From contig CAVSKX010000001.1 in the NCBI GenBank assembly GCA_963728765.1, positions 310,001 through 374,000 on the forward strand: DNA of 64,000 bases, written 5' to 3'. Under the pieces are notes generated by a model. The model worked only from the letters and a program-made list of their open reading frames with translations. It searched no databases and was not told where the DNA came from. Both the position numbers and the translations under genes were made by a program. Shown piece after piece: positions 51,651-59,549 of the stretch. Origin of the DNA: AC-32 sp963728765 (GTDB taxonomy: Bacteria; Actinomycetota; Thermoleophilia; Gaiellales; Gaiellaceae). Numbering within the stretch: the stretch's first letter is position 1; each line of letters starts with the position of its first letter.

Positions 51651-51950
51651 CTACCGCTTGGTCGCCTTCTTCAGCATCCCCGAGATCGCCCCGTCCGGGT
51701 ACGTCGTCGTGTGGACGTTCACGTAGAAGAGGCCCGGGTGCTGCAGGATCTGGCGCACGAGCCCACGCGGGGCATCGACGCAGCCCCTGTCAGGCGGCGC
51801 GGTTGGCGGTCGTGATGTGGACGTAAGGCCGCGAGACTCCCGCCCTGTCGCGTGGCAGACAACGGTCTTGTGCGCAGATGTCGCGGCCTGCGCGCTGTAG
51901 CCCACGAGCGCGAAGAGCGCGATCGCAAGCAGCAGTCCGTAGCGTCTCAT
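51651..51950 (-). CDS. Secreted CHRD-tail protein, probably rearranged
   Basis: This 99-aa protein has a signal peptide (LLLAIALFALVGYSAQA) and an N-terminal segment TSAHKTVVCHATGRES. It ends in QHPGLFYVNVHTTTYPDGAISGMLKK, which matches the last strand of a CHRD domain. The middle (RGLTSTSRPPTAPPDRGC) looks out of frame, because a neighbouring frame there reads SRPYVHITTANRAA, a natural continuation of the KxxVCHATG motif. The ORF is therefore likely a fusion of two broken secreted-protein genes. A 13-bp-stem terminator follows. Confidence 0.5.
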   Translation of the reverse strand: MRRYGLLLAIALFALVGYSAQAATSAHKTVVCHATGRESRGLTSTSRPPTAPPDRGCVDAPRGLVRQILQHPGLFYVNVHTTTYPDGAISGMLKKATKR

Positions 51951-52071
51951 GAGGTGTCAGTCCCTCCCCTGGTTTGCTTGCCAAGACCAGGGTTTTCCCG
52001 ATTACAAGTACTAGACCCCTCGCCTGGGCCGGCACACCGTTCTTACACGTGAATCGGCGGTGTCTCGCGCT

Positions 52072-52296
52072 TTACACGGACGGCTGATCCTCGAGGACCG
52101 CGCGCGCCCGCTCGAGGTTCTCGGCGTGGACGAGGATCTCGCGAGGCCCGGCGCCGCTCTCCGCCGCGTCCGCGAGCCCGACCGCGTAGTTCGTCTTCTG
52201 CGCGATCGCCGGGATGCCCTCGCTGCGGAGGAGCGAGAGGATGATCTCGGCCTCGGGCTCCGATCCCACCACCTGAAGGACTGCCAGCTCTGCCAT
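52072..52296 (-). CDS. Putative signal-transducing protein, DUF2007 type
   Basis: This 74-aa protein starts MAELAVLQVVGSEPEAEIIL then SLLRSEGIPAI and ends with REILVHAENLERARAVLED. The alpha/beta pattern matches DUF2007 (GlnB-hairpin-like). It is transcribed leftward after the ABC ATPase gene with only 11 nt between. It could be a read-through partner of the amino-acid transporter operon, but a regulatory link is inference. Confidence 0.7.
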   Translation of the reverse strand: MAELAVLQVVGSEPEAEIILSLLRSEGIPAIAQKTNYAVGLADAAESGAGPREILVHAENLERARAVLEDQPSV

Positions 52297-52307
52297 CGGG
52301 ACGAAGC

Positions 52308-53051
52308 CTAGAGCCTGCCGGCCTCGATGATGCGCTCCAGGAACTGCTGGGTGCGCGGCTCCTTGGGGCTCGCGAAGATCTCCTTCGGCGACCCCTCCTC
52401 GAGGATCAGGCCGTCCTCGAGGAAGCAGACCCGGTTCGCGATGTCGCGGGCGAAGCTCATCTCGTGCGTCGCGATCACCATCGTCATCCCGCCCTCGGCA
52501 AGCTCGCGGATCACGTTCAGCACCTCCGCCACGAGCTCGGGGTCGAGTGCGCTCGTGACCTCGTCGAGCAGCATCAGCTCGGGCCGCATCGCGAGCGCGC
52601 GAACGATCGCGACCCGCTGCTGCTGGCCGCCCGAGAGCCGGTCGGGGTACTCGTCGCGCCGGCTCTCGAGGCCGAAGCGCCGGAGCAGCTCGAGCGCCCG
52701 AGCCTCCGCTTCCGCGCGTGGGAGCTTGAGCACGTCGCGCGGGGCCAGCGTCACGTTGCGCAGCACGGTCATGTGCGGGAAGAGGTTGAACGCCTGGAAG
52801 ACGATTCCGATCCGCCGGCGAACGGCGTTCACGCCGACGCCTCGCCGCGTGATCTCCTCCTCGCCGAGCCAGATGCGGCCGGCGTCGAGCGGCTCGAGCA
52901 GGTTCACGCAGCGCAGCAGCGTCGACTTGCCCGAGCCGGACGCGCCGATCAGGCACACGACCTCATGCTCCGCGACGCCGAGGTCGATCCCGCGCAGCAC
53001 CTCGTGGTCGCCGAACGACTTGTGGACGCTCTCGAGCTTCAATGAGCCCAT
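52308..53051 (-). CDS. Polar amino-acid ABC transporter ATP-binding protein
   Basis: This 247-aa ATPase has Walker A GASGSGKST near residue 36, then IGIVFQAFNLFPHMTVLRNV. The signature RLSGGQQQRVAIVRAL, Walker B LMLLDEVTSALDPELV and the H-loop VIATHEMSFAR follow. The LDEVTSALDPE and FNLFPHM motifs are the GlnQ/HisP type. ATG 53051 overlaps the permease stop (TAATG). With the permease and binding protein it forms a complete importer. Confidence 0.93.
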   Translation of the reverse strand: MGSLKLESVHKSFGDHEVLRGIDLGVAEHEVVCLIGASGSGKSTLLRCVNLLEPLDAGRIWLGEEEITRRGVGVNAVRRRIGIVFQAFNLFPHMTVLRNVTLAPRDVLKLPRAEAEARALELLRRFGLESRRDEYPDRLSGGQQQRVAIVRALAMRPELMLLDEVTSALDPELVAEVLNVIRELAEGGMTMVIATHEMSFARDIANRVCFLEDGLILEEGSPKEIFASPKEPRTQQFLERIIEAGRL

Positions 53052-53929
53052 TACGCGAATCCGCCCGCGGCCTGGCGGCGCCTGCGGTCGCGCGCGATCA
53101 GCCAGTCGGTGAAGCGGGCGAGCGGGATCGTGATCGCGACGAACAGCGCCGCCGCGGCGAGGTAGGAGCCGTAGGTGAAGGTTGCGTTCGAGTAGATCTG
53201 CGACTGGTTGAAGGCCTCGACGACGCCGAGCGTCCCCACGAGGGCGGTGTCCTTCTGCAGGCCGATGAAGTCGTTCAGGAGCGGTGGGATGACGCGCCGA
53301 ATCGCCTGCGGAAGGATCACGCGTCGCAGCGCCTGGAAGCGCGAGAGGCCGAGCGAGCGCGCCGCCGCCTCCTGGCTCGGGTGTACCGATTCGATGCCCG
53401 CGCGGTAGACCTCGGAGACGTAGCCGCTGTAGACGAGGATCAGCCCGATGCCCGCCCAGAAGACGCGCGAGCGCGGGACCCCGGTGAGCTGCAGCGCCGG
53501 CGCCCCGAAGCCGAGCAGCGCGATCACGAGGATCGTCGGGACGCCGCGGGCTAGGTCGGCGTAGACGACGGCGAGCGCGCGCAGCGGGAAGAAGACCGGC
53601 CCGGGCAGGCTGCGCAGCACCGCGATCACGAGCGCGAGGATCAGGATGCACACCTCGCAGACGAGGAAGATCTTCACGTTGAGGACGAACGCCCGGGCGA
53701 TGTCGGGGAAGGAGCTCGAGATGTCGCCCCAGTCGAAGAAGGAGCGCTTGACCTCCGGCCAGCCGGCCGACTGCGTGACCGCGACGATCACCACCGTCAC
53801 GAAGACGGTGGTGCTGAGAAGCGCGATCGCGACCCCGCGCGCGCCTTCGCCTTCGAAGTGCAGCCCGCCGAGCAGGCGCGAGCGGCGCTCTACCTCAGGG
53901 TCGGCGCGCCGGTCGCCTTCGCTAGCCAC
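53051..53929 (-). CDS. Polar amino-acid ABC transporter permease
   Basis: This 292-aa HisM/GlnP-type permease has five to six TMs. The EAA-like motif is EAAARSLGLSRFQALRRVILPQAIRRVIPPLLNDFI near residue 195, and KDTALVGTLGVVE follows. The N-terminal 60 residues carry an extra TM. It overlaps the binding-protein gene by 40 nt (53890-53929), which is unusual but plausible if translation is coupled. Confidence 0.9.
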   Translation of the reverse strand: MASEGDRRADPEVERRSRLLGGLHFEGEGARGVAIALLSTTVFVTVVIVAVTQSAGWPEVKRSFFDWGDISSSFPDIARAFVLNVKIFLVCEVCILILALVIAVLRSLPGPVFFPLRALAVVYADLARGVPTILVIALLGFGAPALQLTGVPRSRVFWAGIGLILVYSGYVSEVYRAGIESVHPSQEAAARSLGLSRFQALRRVILPQAIRRVIPPLLNDFIGLQKDTALVGTLGVVEAFNQSQIYSNATFTYGSYLAAAALFVAITIPLARFTDWLIARDRRRRQAAGGFA

Positions 53930-54789
53930 TTCTGCTGAAGCTGCGCGAGCGTCCCGTCGCTACGGAGCTTCTCCAGCGCCTTGTTCACGCACGCGCGGAG
54001 GGAGTTCCCCTTCTCGAACACCATCCCGAAGTGCTCGCCGCCGGGCTTCGTGGGGAACTGGCCGAGGACCTTCCCGTTCGGCACCTGCACCGCCGTGACG
54101 TAGAAGGCGGTCGGCAGGTCGACGACGAGCCCGTCGATCTGCTTGTTCTTGAGAGCCTGCACGGCGCCCGCGTTCTGCGGGAAGACGGACGGTTGCTTCG
54201 AGGGCTTGATCTCCTTCTTGATGAAGTCGTAGCTCGTCGTGCCGAGCTGCGCGCCGAGCGAATACGGCTTCAGCTCGGCGATCGACTGCGCGGACGCGAT
54301 CGGCGTGCCCTTGTTCACGACGATGGACTGGTTGACGTCGTAATACGAGTCGCTGAAGTCGACGACCTCCGCCCGTTTCTTGTCGAACGAGATCTGGTTG
54401 ATGTCGAAGTCGAACGACTTGGGGCCCGGGGCGAAGGAGTTGTTGAACGGGACGTGAGTCCACTCGACCTCGCTCTTCGCGAAACCGAGGTGCCTCGCGA
54501 CCGCGTATGCGACGGCGCTCTCGTAGCCCTCGCCGCTCCGCGGGTCGCTGACCTGCCACGGCTTGTGTGGGGTGCCGCCGAACCACGGCGGGAAGGCGGG
54601 GTTGTCGGTGCCGATCGTCAGGACGCCGGCGTTGACGAGCTGCAGGTCGGACTTGGCACAGCTCGAAGCCGCGCCGGTGGTGGCTGTCGGACCTGAAGAC
54701 GCTTCCTTGCTCGAGCCACACCCTGCCGCGACTGCCGCGAGCATGGCGACGAGCGCCGCCGCCAAGCCGATCCGCCTCTGCCCCCTCAC
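53890..54789 (-). CDS. Amino-acid ABC transporter substrate-binding lipoprotein
   Basis: This 299-aa exported protein has a lipoprotein signal (AALVAMLAAVAAGCGSS, Cys near residue 24). The SBP family-3 fold follows: LTIGTDNPAFPPWFGG, EGYESAVAYAVARHLGF, DFDINQISFDKKRAEVVDFSDSYY, then LGAQLGTTSYDFI. The DFSDSYYDVNQ motif is typical of polar amino-acid binding proteins. It is the first gene of the SBP-permease-ATPase operon. The 54790-54911 upstream region carries a tandem 14-bp repeat. Confidence 0.92.
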   Translation of the reverse strand: MRGQRRIGLAAALVAMLAAVAAGCGSSKEASSGPTATTGAASSCAKSDLQLVNAGVLTIGTDNPAFPPWFGGTPHKPWQVSDPRSGEGYESAVAYAVARHLGFAKSEVEWTHVPFNNSFAPGPKSFDFDINQISFDKKRAEVVDFSDSYYDVNQSIVVNKGTPIASAQSIAELKPYSLGAQLGTTSYDFIKKEIKPSKQPSVFPQNAGAVQALKNKQIDGLVVDLPTAFYVTAVQVPNGKVLGQFPTKPGGEHFGMVFEKGNSLRACVNKALEKLRSDGTLAQLQQKWLAKATGAPTLR

Positions 54790-54852
54790 CGCCCGTGAGG
54801 CTACACCGCCGGTCGCGGTCGGCGGAGCGCGAGTGCCCCCGAATGTCCGTAC

Positions 54853-54880
54853 GGAGACTTAACACAGGAGACTTAACACA
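54853..54880. repeat. Tandem 14-bp direct repeat between divergent genes
   Basis: GGAGACTTAACACA occurs twice head to tail (54853-54866, 54867-54880). Each copy contains TTAACA, a -35-like hexamer. It lies between the amino-acid importer operon (leftward) and the secreted propeller gene (rightward), so it may be a regulator site or duplicated -35. Confidence 0.6.
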
Positions 54881-54911
54881 TCGTTCATCGAAGTCCATTA
54901 GAACCGTGCAC

Positions 54912-56012
54912 ATGAGGCAAGAGCTCTTGTTGGCTCGATCGGCAACCGCGGCGGTTGTTGCGCTCGCCGCGTTGCTGCTCGTCGTGCTCGACGGCGCCGC
55001 GGCGACGAGCCCGGGCTCGCTGCAGAAACGAGCGGACGGGCGGATCGAGTCGCTGGCGATGGACGGCTCCCGCGTCGCCTACGACGTCGCCGGTGAGTAC
55101 GGCACGCGGCATCCGTGCAACGAGGTCTACGTCTGGAACCTCGAGCGCAGGACGACGACCCGCGTGAGCGGCCGGCAGACCTGCGACGCCGACAACACCA
55201 GCACCGGCGCCGGGGTCCGCGAGCTCGCACTGGCCGGCGGCCGCGCAGCGTGGATCGTGAACCAGGGCGGTAACAGCGAGAGCGGCGACCACCTCTACGT
55301 CACCCCGGTCGCGCGTCCGCACGAGCGCGTGCTCGCCACCGCGTTCCGAACAGGTGACGTGAGCGGGATCCTGACCGGCAACTGGCTCGGCGGGCTGGTC
55401 GGGGCCGGGACCTTCCTCGGGGTCGACCATTGGGCGACCGACTCGAGCGGTTCCGTCAGCTCGGCGCGCCTGCAGAGGATCGGGGGGCGGCTCAGCGACC
55501 TCGCTCAGGGAACCGGGACGATGCTCGCGAAGTCGACCGACGGCAAACTAGTCGCGGTGCTGCGCGTGGACGGCACCGTGGGCGTCTACTCGACGCGCGG
55601 CACGCTTCTGCGCACGGTGACGCCCGCGAAGGACGCAACCGAGGTCGCCATTCGCGGCGACTACCTCGCGGTCCTGACGACCGGCGACACGCTCGAGGTC
55701 TACAACTCGCACTCCGGCCGGCGCCTGCGCACGTGGCGGGTGGCCCACAAGGCCAGCGGGCTCGACATCAGCTCGGGGTTCGCGACCTACGCGGCGCCGT
55801 TCCCGAGCGGCGGCTACGCGCGCGTCGTGCACATCCGGCGCCTCACGAGCGGACGCGATCGGGTGCTCGTCACCACCCCGCCGGCGGTGATCGGCGTCCG
55901 GATCGAGCCGCGCGGGCTCGTCTACGCGTTCAACCGTATCGCGCCCGGGCAGACGGGGACCGTGGTCTTCGTCCCGATGAGCCGAGTCGTGCGCGCAATG
56001 CGCGCTCCGTAG
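54912..56012 (+). CDS. Secreted beta-propeller-like protein
   Basis: This 366-aa exported protein has a signal peptide (ATAAVVALAALLLVVLDGAAA). Repeats with blade-like turns follow: RIESLAMDGSRVAYDVAG, RELALAGGRAAWIVNQGG, KLVAVLRVDGTVGVYSTRG and TEVAIRGDYLAVLTTGDTLEVYN. These resemble propeller blades without a catalytic motif. Two Cys (HPCNEV and RQTCDAD) may form a disulfide. The start is ATG 54912; no good RBS, possibly leaderless. Function is unknown. Confidence 0.6.
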   Translation: MRQELLLARSATAAVVALAALLLVVLDGAAATSPGSLQKRADGRIESLAMDGSRVAYDVAGEYGTRHPCNEVYVWNLERRTTTRVSGRQTCDADNTSTGAGVRELALAGGRAAWIVNQGGNSESGDHLYVTPVARPHERVLATAFRTGDVSGILTGNWLGGLVGAGTFLGVDHWATDSSGSVSSARLQRIGGRLSDLAQGTGTMLAKSTDGKLVAVLRVDGTVGVYSTRGTLLRTVTPAKDATEVAIRGDYLAVLTTGDTLEVYNSHSGRRLRTWRVAHKASGLDISSGFATYAAPFPSGGYARVVHIRRLTSGRDRVLVTTPPAVIGVRIEPRGLVYAFNRIAPGQTGTVVFVPMSRVVRAMRAP

Positions 56013-56015
56013 ACC

Positions 56016-57035
56016 TCAGGCCGCGACCGTCGTGAACTGCGGGATGACATCGCTGCCGTAGGCGGCGAGCGTTTCGTCCGCGCGCTCGGTCATCAGATAG
56101 ATGTCGAACTGGTCGACGCCGATCCCCTCGAGCTCGCGCAGCTTCTCCGTGATCTGCTCGGGCGTGCCGAGGACGCAGAAGCGATCGCAGATCTCGTCGG
56201 TGACGAACTCGCCGTGCTTGGCACCCACGCGGCTGTGGTCCTTGTAGTCGTAGAACTTCCGCGCCTTGACGAAGTCGGTGAGCGCGCTCGGAATCTCGTC
56301 CGAGTCCTCGCCGTAGCGCTCGATCAGGTCCATGACGTGGTTCGAGACCATCGCCGGGAACCAGCGCACCTGGTCGCGGGCCTCCGCCAGGTCGTCCGAG
56401 ACGTGGCTCGGGGCGCAGACGATGCACTTCAGCGCGTCCGGGTCACGGCCCGCTTCCTCGGCGGCCTTTCGCGCGGTCCCCATGATCCACTGGATGATCT
56501 GCGGGTCGGCGAGCTGGATGATCACGCCGTCGCCGACGCGGCCCGCGACGCCGAGCGCACGCGGCCCGTAGCCGGCAACCCACATCGGGATGTCGGGCAG
56601 CTCGTCCCGGACCCATTCGAGCTTGAGCTCCTTGTCGTTCCACTCGACCGCCCGGCCGTTCATCAGGTCCTTGATCATGGCCAGGCGGCGCTCGAACTCG
56701 GCCACCCTCACGGGCTTGAGCCCGACGACCCGGCGTGACGAGTCGCCGCGGCCGATCCCCATCACGGCGCGCCCGTTCGAGATGTCGTGCAGCGTCGCGT
56801 ACCAGCTCGCGGTGATGGTCGCGTCGCGGATGCCCGGGTTCGTGACGCAGTGGCCGAGCTTGATCTTCTCGGTCTGCACAGCGGCGACGGGAAGGAGCGC
56901 GTAGCTCTCCTGCCAGAGGATGTGCGAGTCGTAGGTCCAGCCGTATTCGAAGCCGTTCCTTTCGCCGTTCTGCAGCACCTCGACGAGGCGCGTGTAGGGC
57001 GGGTCCGGCAGGGCGGTCACGCCGAAGCTCAGCAT
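56016..57035 (-). CDS. LLM-class F420-dependent oxidoreductase (TIGR03842/CPS_4043-like)
   Basis: This 339-aa TIM-barrel enzyme has FGVTALPDPPYTRLVEVLQN at the N-terminus. WTYDSHILWQESYALLPVAAVQT, GHCVTNPGIRDATITASWYATLHDISNGRAVMGIGRGDSS and PMWVAGYGPRALGVAGRVGDGV follow. These match the F420-type LLM subgroup often encoded with hydantoinase/dihydropyrimidinase genes. Here a dihydropyrimidinase and a carbamoylase lie within 7 kb. An RBS (AGGAGGAG) precedes the ATG. It could oxidise or reduce a ureide-type intermediate; the substrate is inferred from context. Confidence 0.85.
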   Translation of the reverse strand: MLSFGVTALPDPPYTRLVEVLQNGERNGFEYGWTYDSHILWQESYALLPVAAVQTEKIKLGHCVTNPGIRDATITASWYATLHDISNGRAVMGIGRGDSSRRVVGLKPVRVAEFERRLAMIKDLMNGRAVEWNDKELKLEWVRDELPDIPMWVAGYGPRALGVAGRVGDGVIIQLADPQIIQWIMGTARKAAEEAGRDPDALKCIVCAPSHVSDDLAEARDQVRWFPAMVSNHVMDLIERYGEDSDEIPSALTDFVKARKFYDYKDHSRVGAKHGEFVTDEICDRFCVLGTPEQITEKLRELEGIGVDQFDIYLMTERADETLAAYGSDVIPQFTTVAA

Positions 57036-57112
57036 CTGCTCCTCCTCCCGGTCACTGGCAGGAAAGTGAGCATACCGCCGTCAAATCGACGTGCAAGGAC
57101 GCTCGTTCGCCA

Positions 57113-57275
57113 GGAGGGTTTGGCGGAATGGCGCTCGGCGCCGGAGCGCGATGGTCGTTCCGAGGCAAGGACGCAGGGAGCGTTCGTACCTGGAAGGTAC
57201 GGCCGCGACTGAGGACGCAGCATCGGGGCGAGCAGCGCGTTCCGGCGGCACAGCCGGTATTTCGTCAAGCCCTCT
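57113..57275. repeat. Long copy of the MITE-like repeat (163 bp)
   Basis: The ends are imperfect inverted repeats, GGAGGGTTTGGCGGAA at the left and AGAGGGCTTGACGAA (opposite strand) at the right. An inner hairpin (CGTACC-TGGAA-GGTACG) lies at 57184-57200, and the 28-nt core at 57230-57257 is shared with 8414-8441. The right end overlaps the stop codon of the DNRLRE gene, as copy A overlaps a stop. Short Arg-rich ORFs across it are not real genes. Confidence 0.75.
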
Positions 57276-57901
57276 CAGGTCATGAGCCACACCACCAGTC
57301 GCGGGCGCACCGCTGGGTCGGCGTAACTCGAGCTCGGGAGTGCCGGACCCCCCACCGCGTAGTCCTCCTGCTCGTCGACGAGCTTCAGCAGCACGCCGTC
57401 GTTCGCGAGGCCTCCCGAGTACCACTCGGCGACCGTGTCCGTCACGTCCCAGACGACCCACTCCGGGCCGGCGCCGGGCTCCACCTCGGCGAACGCGACC
57501 GCCGGCCCGAACGCAACCTCCCTGCGTGCGTACCAGTTCGGCGTGTAGATCGGGTGGGCTTCGAGCGAGAAGCCGCGGCCGTCGCACGGCACCGTTCGCC
57601 GCAGCGGCGCTGTGCACGTCCCGTCGTACGCGAGCCACAGCTCCGCCGTCACGATCGTCGCGTCGGGCGGGAGCCCGTCGAGCTGGAAGCGCAGCGCTGA
57701 CCGCCAGACCTTGTCTCCGGCGCCGCCGAGCTCCAGCCGGTCGAGGTCGTCGCGGTAGCAGCGCTCCTCCCAGTCATAGCCCCAGTTGCAGAGGAACGGC
57801 AGCGAGACGTCGTCTGCCGGTGCGAGTACCACGGTCTCCAGAGTCGCGCGGGCGGGCGCGGCGAACGCCGCAGCGGCGAGGAGCACGAGCAGAAGGCGCA
57901 T
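57275..57901 (-). CDS. Secreted DNRLRE (CBM96-like) domain protein
   Basis: This 208-aa exported protein has a signal peptide (LLLVLLAAAAFAAPARA). One beta-sandwich domain follows, with the DNRLRE-family pattern of alternating Trp/Leu strands: WRSALRFQLDGLPPDATIVTAELWL, WVVWDVTDTVAEWYSGGLANDGVLLKL and YADPAVRPRLVVWL. Such domains bind polysaccharides or decorate surface proteins. It is alone in orientation with a TGA stop in the repeat end. Confidence 0.75.
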   Translation of the reverse strand: MRLLLVLLAAAAFAAPARATLETVVLAPADDVSLPFLCNWGYDWEERCYRDDLDRLELGGAGDKVWRSALRFQLDGLPPDATIVTAELWLAYDGTCTAPLRRTVPCDGRGFSLEAHPIYTPNWYARREVAFGPAVAFAEVEPGAGPEWVVWDVTDTVAEWYSGGLANDGVLLKLVDEQEDYAVGGPALPSSSYADPAVRPRLVVWLMT

Positions 57902-57972
57902 GCCTCCACCGTGCCGACGAAACCGTCACGCGTGGGTGACGCCTTCGTGCCGGAAGTGTGACTTGCGCAGGC

Positions 57973-58242
57973 CTACCGGTCGAGGTCGCGAAAGCCCAGC
58001 GGCTCCGTCATCGACTCGAGCTCCGCATCCTTCACCTTCACGTCGTAGCCGCGCGACAACGCATCGGCTATCTCGGACACCGCCGTTTCCGCCTGCGCCG
58101 CCGTCGTACGCCAGCGAACGAGGATCGGCGCCGGCCAGCGAGTCTCCGCCTCGATCCACCGCCTCTTGGAGAAGAGGCTGCGCACCAGCGTGAGCGGCAG
58201 CGCGACGAGCAGCGCGATCAGCGGGATCACGACCCAATCCAC
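57973..58242 (-). CDS. Small N-terminally anchored hypothetical protein
   Basis: This 89-aa protein has a TM segment at residues 3-22 (WVVIPLIALLVALPLTLVRS). A short soluble domain begins with RWIEAETRWPAPILVRWRTT and ends with MTEPLGFRDLDR. No family is recognised. It lies 19 nt downstream of the M20-type hydrolase stop and could be co-transcribed with it. Confidence 0.5.
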   Translation of the reverse strand: MDWVVIPLIALLVALPLTLVRSLFSKRRWIEAETRWPAPILVRWRTTAAQAETAVSEIADALSRGYDVKVKDAELESMTEPLGFRDLDR

Positions 58243-58261
58243 GACCGCAAGCGGTCGAACC

Positions 58262-59503
58262 TCAGCCCGCGGCGACGCGGGCGATCGTCTTGTCCGCCAG
58301 CCGGTCGAGCGCCTGCACCGACAGCTCGAGGTGCTCCTCCTTGGTGTCCTCGAGCTTCGTGTGCGAGAGCCCGCGCAGGCTCTGGACGAACAGCATCACC
58401 GTCGGCACACCCGCGCGCGCGACCTCGGCCGCGTCGTGCAGCGGCCCGCTCGGCAGCCGGTGCGACTCGCCCGCCACCTCGCGGATCGCCTCGTCCGCCA
58501 ACGAGATCAGCCCTTCGTCGAACAGGATCGGCTCGATGTTCCAGATCCGCTCCCACTCGACCTCGATGTCCTCCTCCTGGGCAAACCGGCGCGACGCCGC
58601 CTCGGCATTGCTCAGCATCTCCGCCAGCTTCGCCGCGTCGAGGTGCCGCTGGTCCAGCAGGCACTCCGCCGTCTCGACTACCGACGTCACGATTCCCGGC
58701 CTCGTCACGACGCCGCCCATCGTGCACACGGCCCCCTCGCCGACGCGCGAGGCGATCTCCCGGATCTCCAGCTCCAGCTTCGCCGCACCCGCGAGCGCGT
58801 CGCGCCGCTTGTCCATCGGCGTCGATCCCGCGTGCGCGGCCTGGCCGCGGAACGTGACCTGGTGCCGTTCCACGCCGAACGTCCCGAGCACGACCCCGAG
58901 CGGGAGCCCGAGGGACTCCAGCACGGGCCCCTGCTCGATGTGCAGCTCGAGGTATGCCGCCGCACCCTCCAGCTGCGAGCGCGCCTCCAGCGCACGGTCC
59001 AACTCCACGTCGTGGGCACCCACCGCGTCCGGAAGCGAGACGCCCTCCGCGTCGCGGCGCTCGCGCAGCTCGTCCTGGTCGGCCATCGAGCCGGCCGCGG
59101 CAGAGGACCCGAACAGCGAGCGTCCGAAGCGCGCGCCCTCCTCGTCGGCCCAGTTCACGAGCCGCACCGTCGTCGCAGGCGAGCCGTCCTCGGCCAGCCG
59201 CCGCACCACCTCGACTCCGGCGACCACGTTCAGGGCCCCGTCCAGCCAGCCGCCGTTCGGGACCGAGTCGATGTGACCCCCGACCAGCACCGCCCGATCG
59301 GACGCGCCCTGCAGCGTCCACCACTGGTTCCCCGCCTGGTCGATCTCCTCCTCGAGCGGCAGCCCGTCCAGCTTCTCCCGCAGCCACCCGCGGGCGCGCT
59401 CCCACGTCTCCGTCCAGGCCACACGCTGCGCACCGTTCTCGTCCCCGGTCAGCTCGCGCAGCTCCTTCAGCTCGGCGACGGTTCTCGCGGGATCGAGCGG
59501 CAC
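58262..59503 (-). CDS. M20-family amidohydrolase (N-carbamoylase/beta-ureidopropionase type)
   Basis: This 413-aa dimetal peptidase-fold hydrolase has GGHIDSVPNGGWLDGALNVVAGVEV near residue 75, where the metal Asp and His lie, and VNWADEEGARFGRSLFGS near residue 120. LHIEQGPVLESLGLPLGVV is near residue 195, a dimerisation domain with GQAAHAGSTPMDKRRDAL follows, and LPSGPLHDAAEVA lies near residue 350. The LHIEQG and HAGSTPM motifs mark the allantoate/beta-ureidopropionase/L-carbamoylase group. With the dihydropyrimidinase at 63286 it would perform the second hydrolysis. It is divergent from the ureide transporter, 46 nt apart. Confidence 0.9.
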   Translation of the reverse strand: MPLDPARTVAELKELRELTGDENGAQRVAWTETWERARGWLREKLDGLPLEEEIDQAGNQWWTLQGASDRAVLVGGHIDSVPNGGWLDGALNVVAGVEVVRRLAEDGSPATTVRLVNWADEEGARFGRSLFGSSAAAGSMADQDELRERRDAEGVSLPDAVGAHDVELDRALEARSQLEGAAAYLELHIEQGPVLESLGLPLGVVLGTFGVERHQVTFRGQAAHAGSTPMDKRRDALAGAAKLELEIREIASRVGEGAVCTMGGVVTRPGIVTSVVETAECLLDQRHLDAAKLAEMLSNAEAASRRFAQEEDIEVEWERIWNIEPILFDEGLISLADEAIREVAGESHRLPSGPLHDAAEVARAGVPTVMLFVQSLRGLSHTKLEDTKEEHLELSVQALDRLADKTIARVAAG

Positions 59504-59509
59504 GGCGCG

Positions 59510-59543
59510 ATGCTAACTGCCTGCAGCGGAGTGTGGTAAGCAT
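59510..59543. promoter_or_regulatory. Candidate operator in the divergent promoter
   Basis: ATGCTAAC at 59510-59517 and GTAAGCAT at 59536-59543 form an imperfect inverted repeat (7 of 8 positions match), centred between the carbamoylase start (59503) and the permease start (59550). Outer GCGCG sequences extend it. Its central position suggests a shared regulator. Confidence 0.4.
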
Positions 59544-59549
59544 GCGCGG

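Noticed and set aside
57100..57290. Short Arg-rich ORFs over the repeat at 57.1-57.3 kb
   Set aside because: The same peptide-like text appears partly at 8.4 kb because the DNA is a repeat; no start signals or domain.
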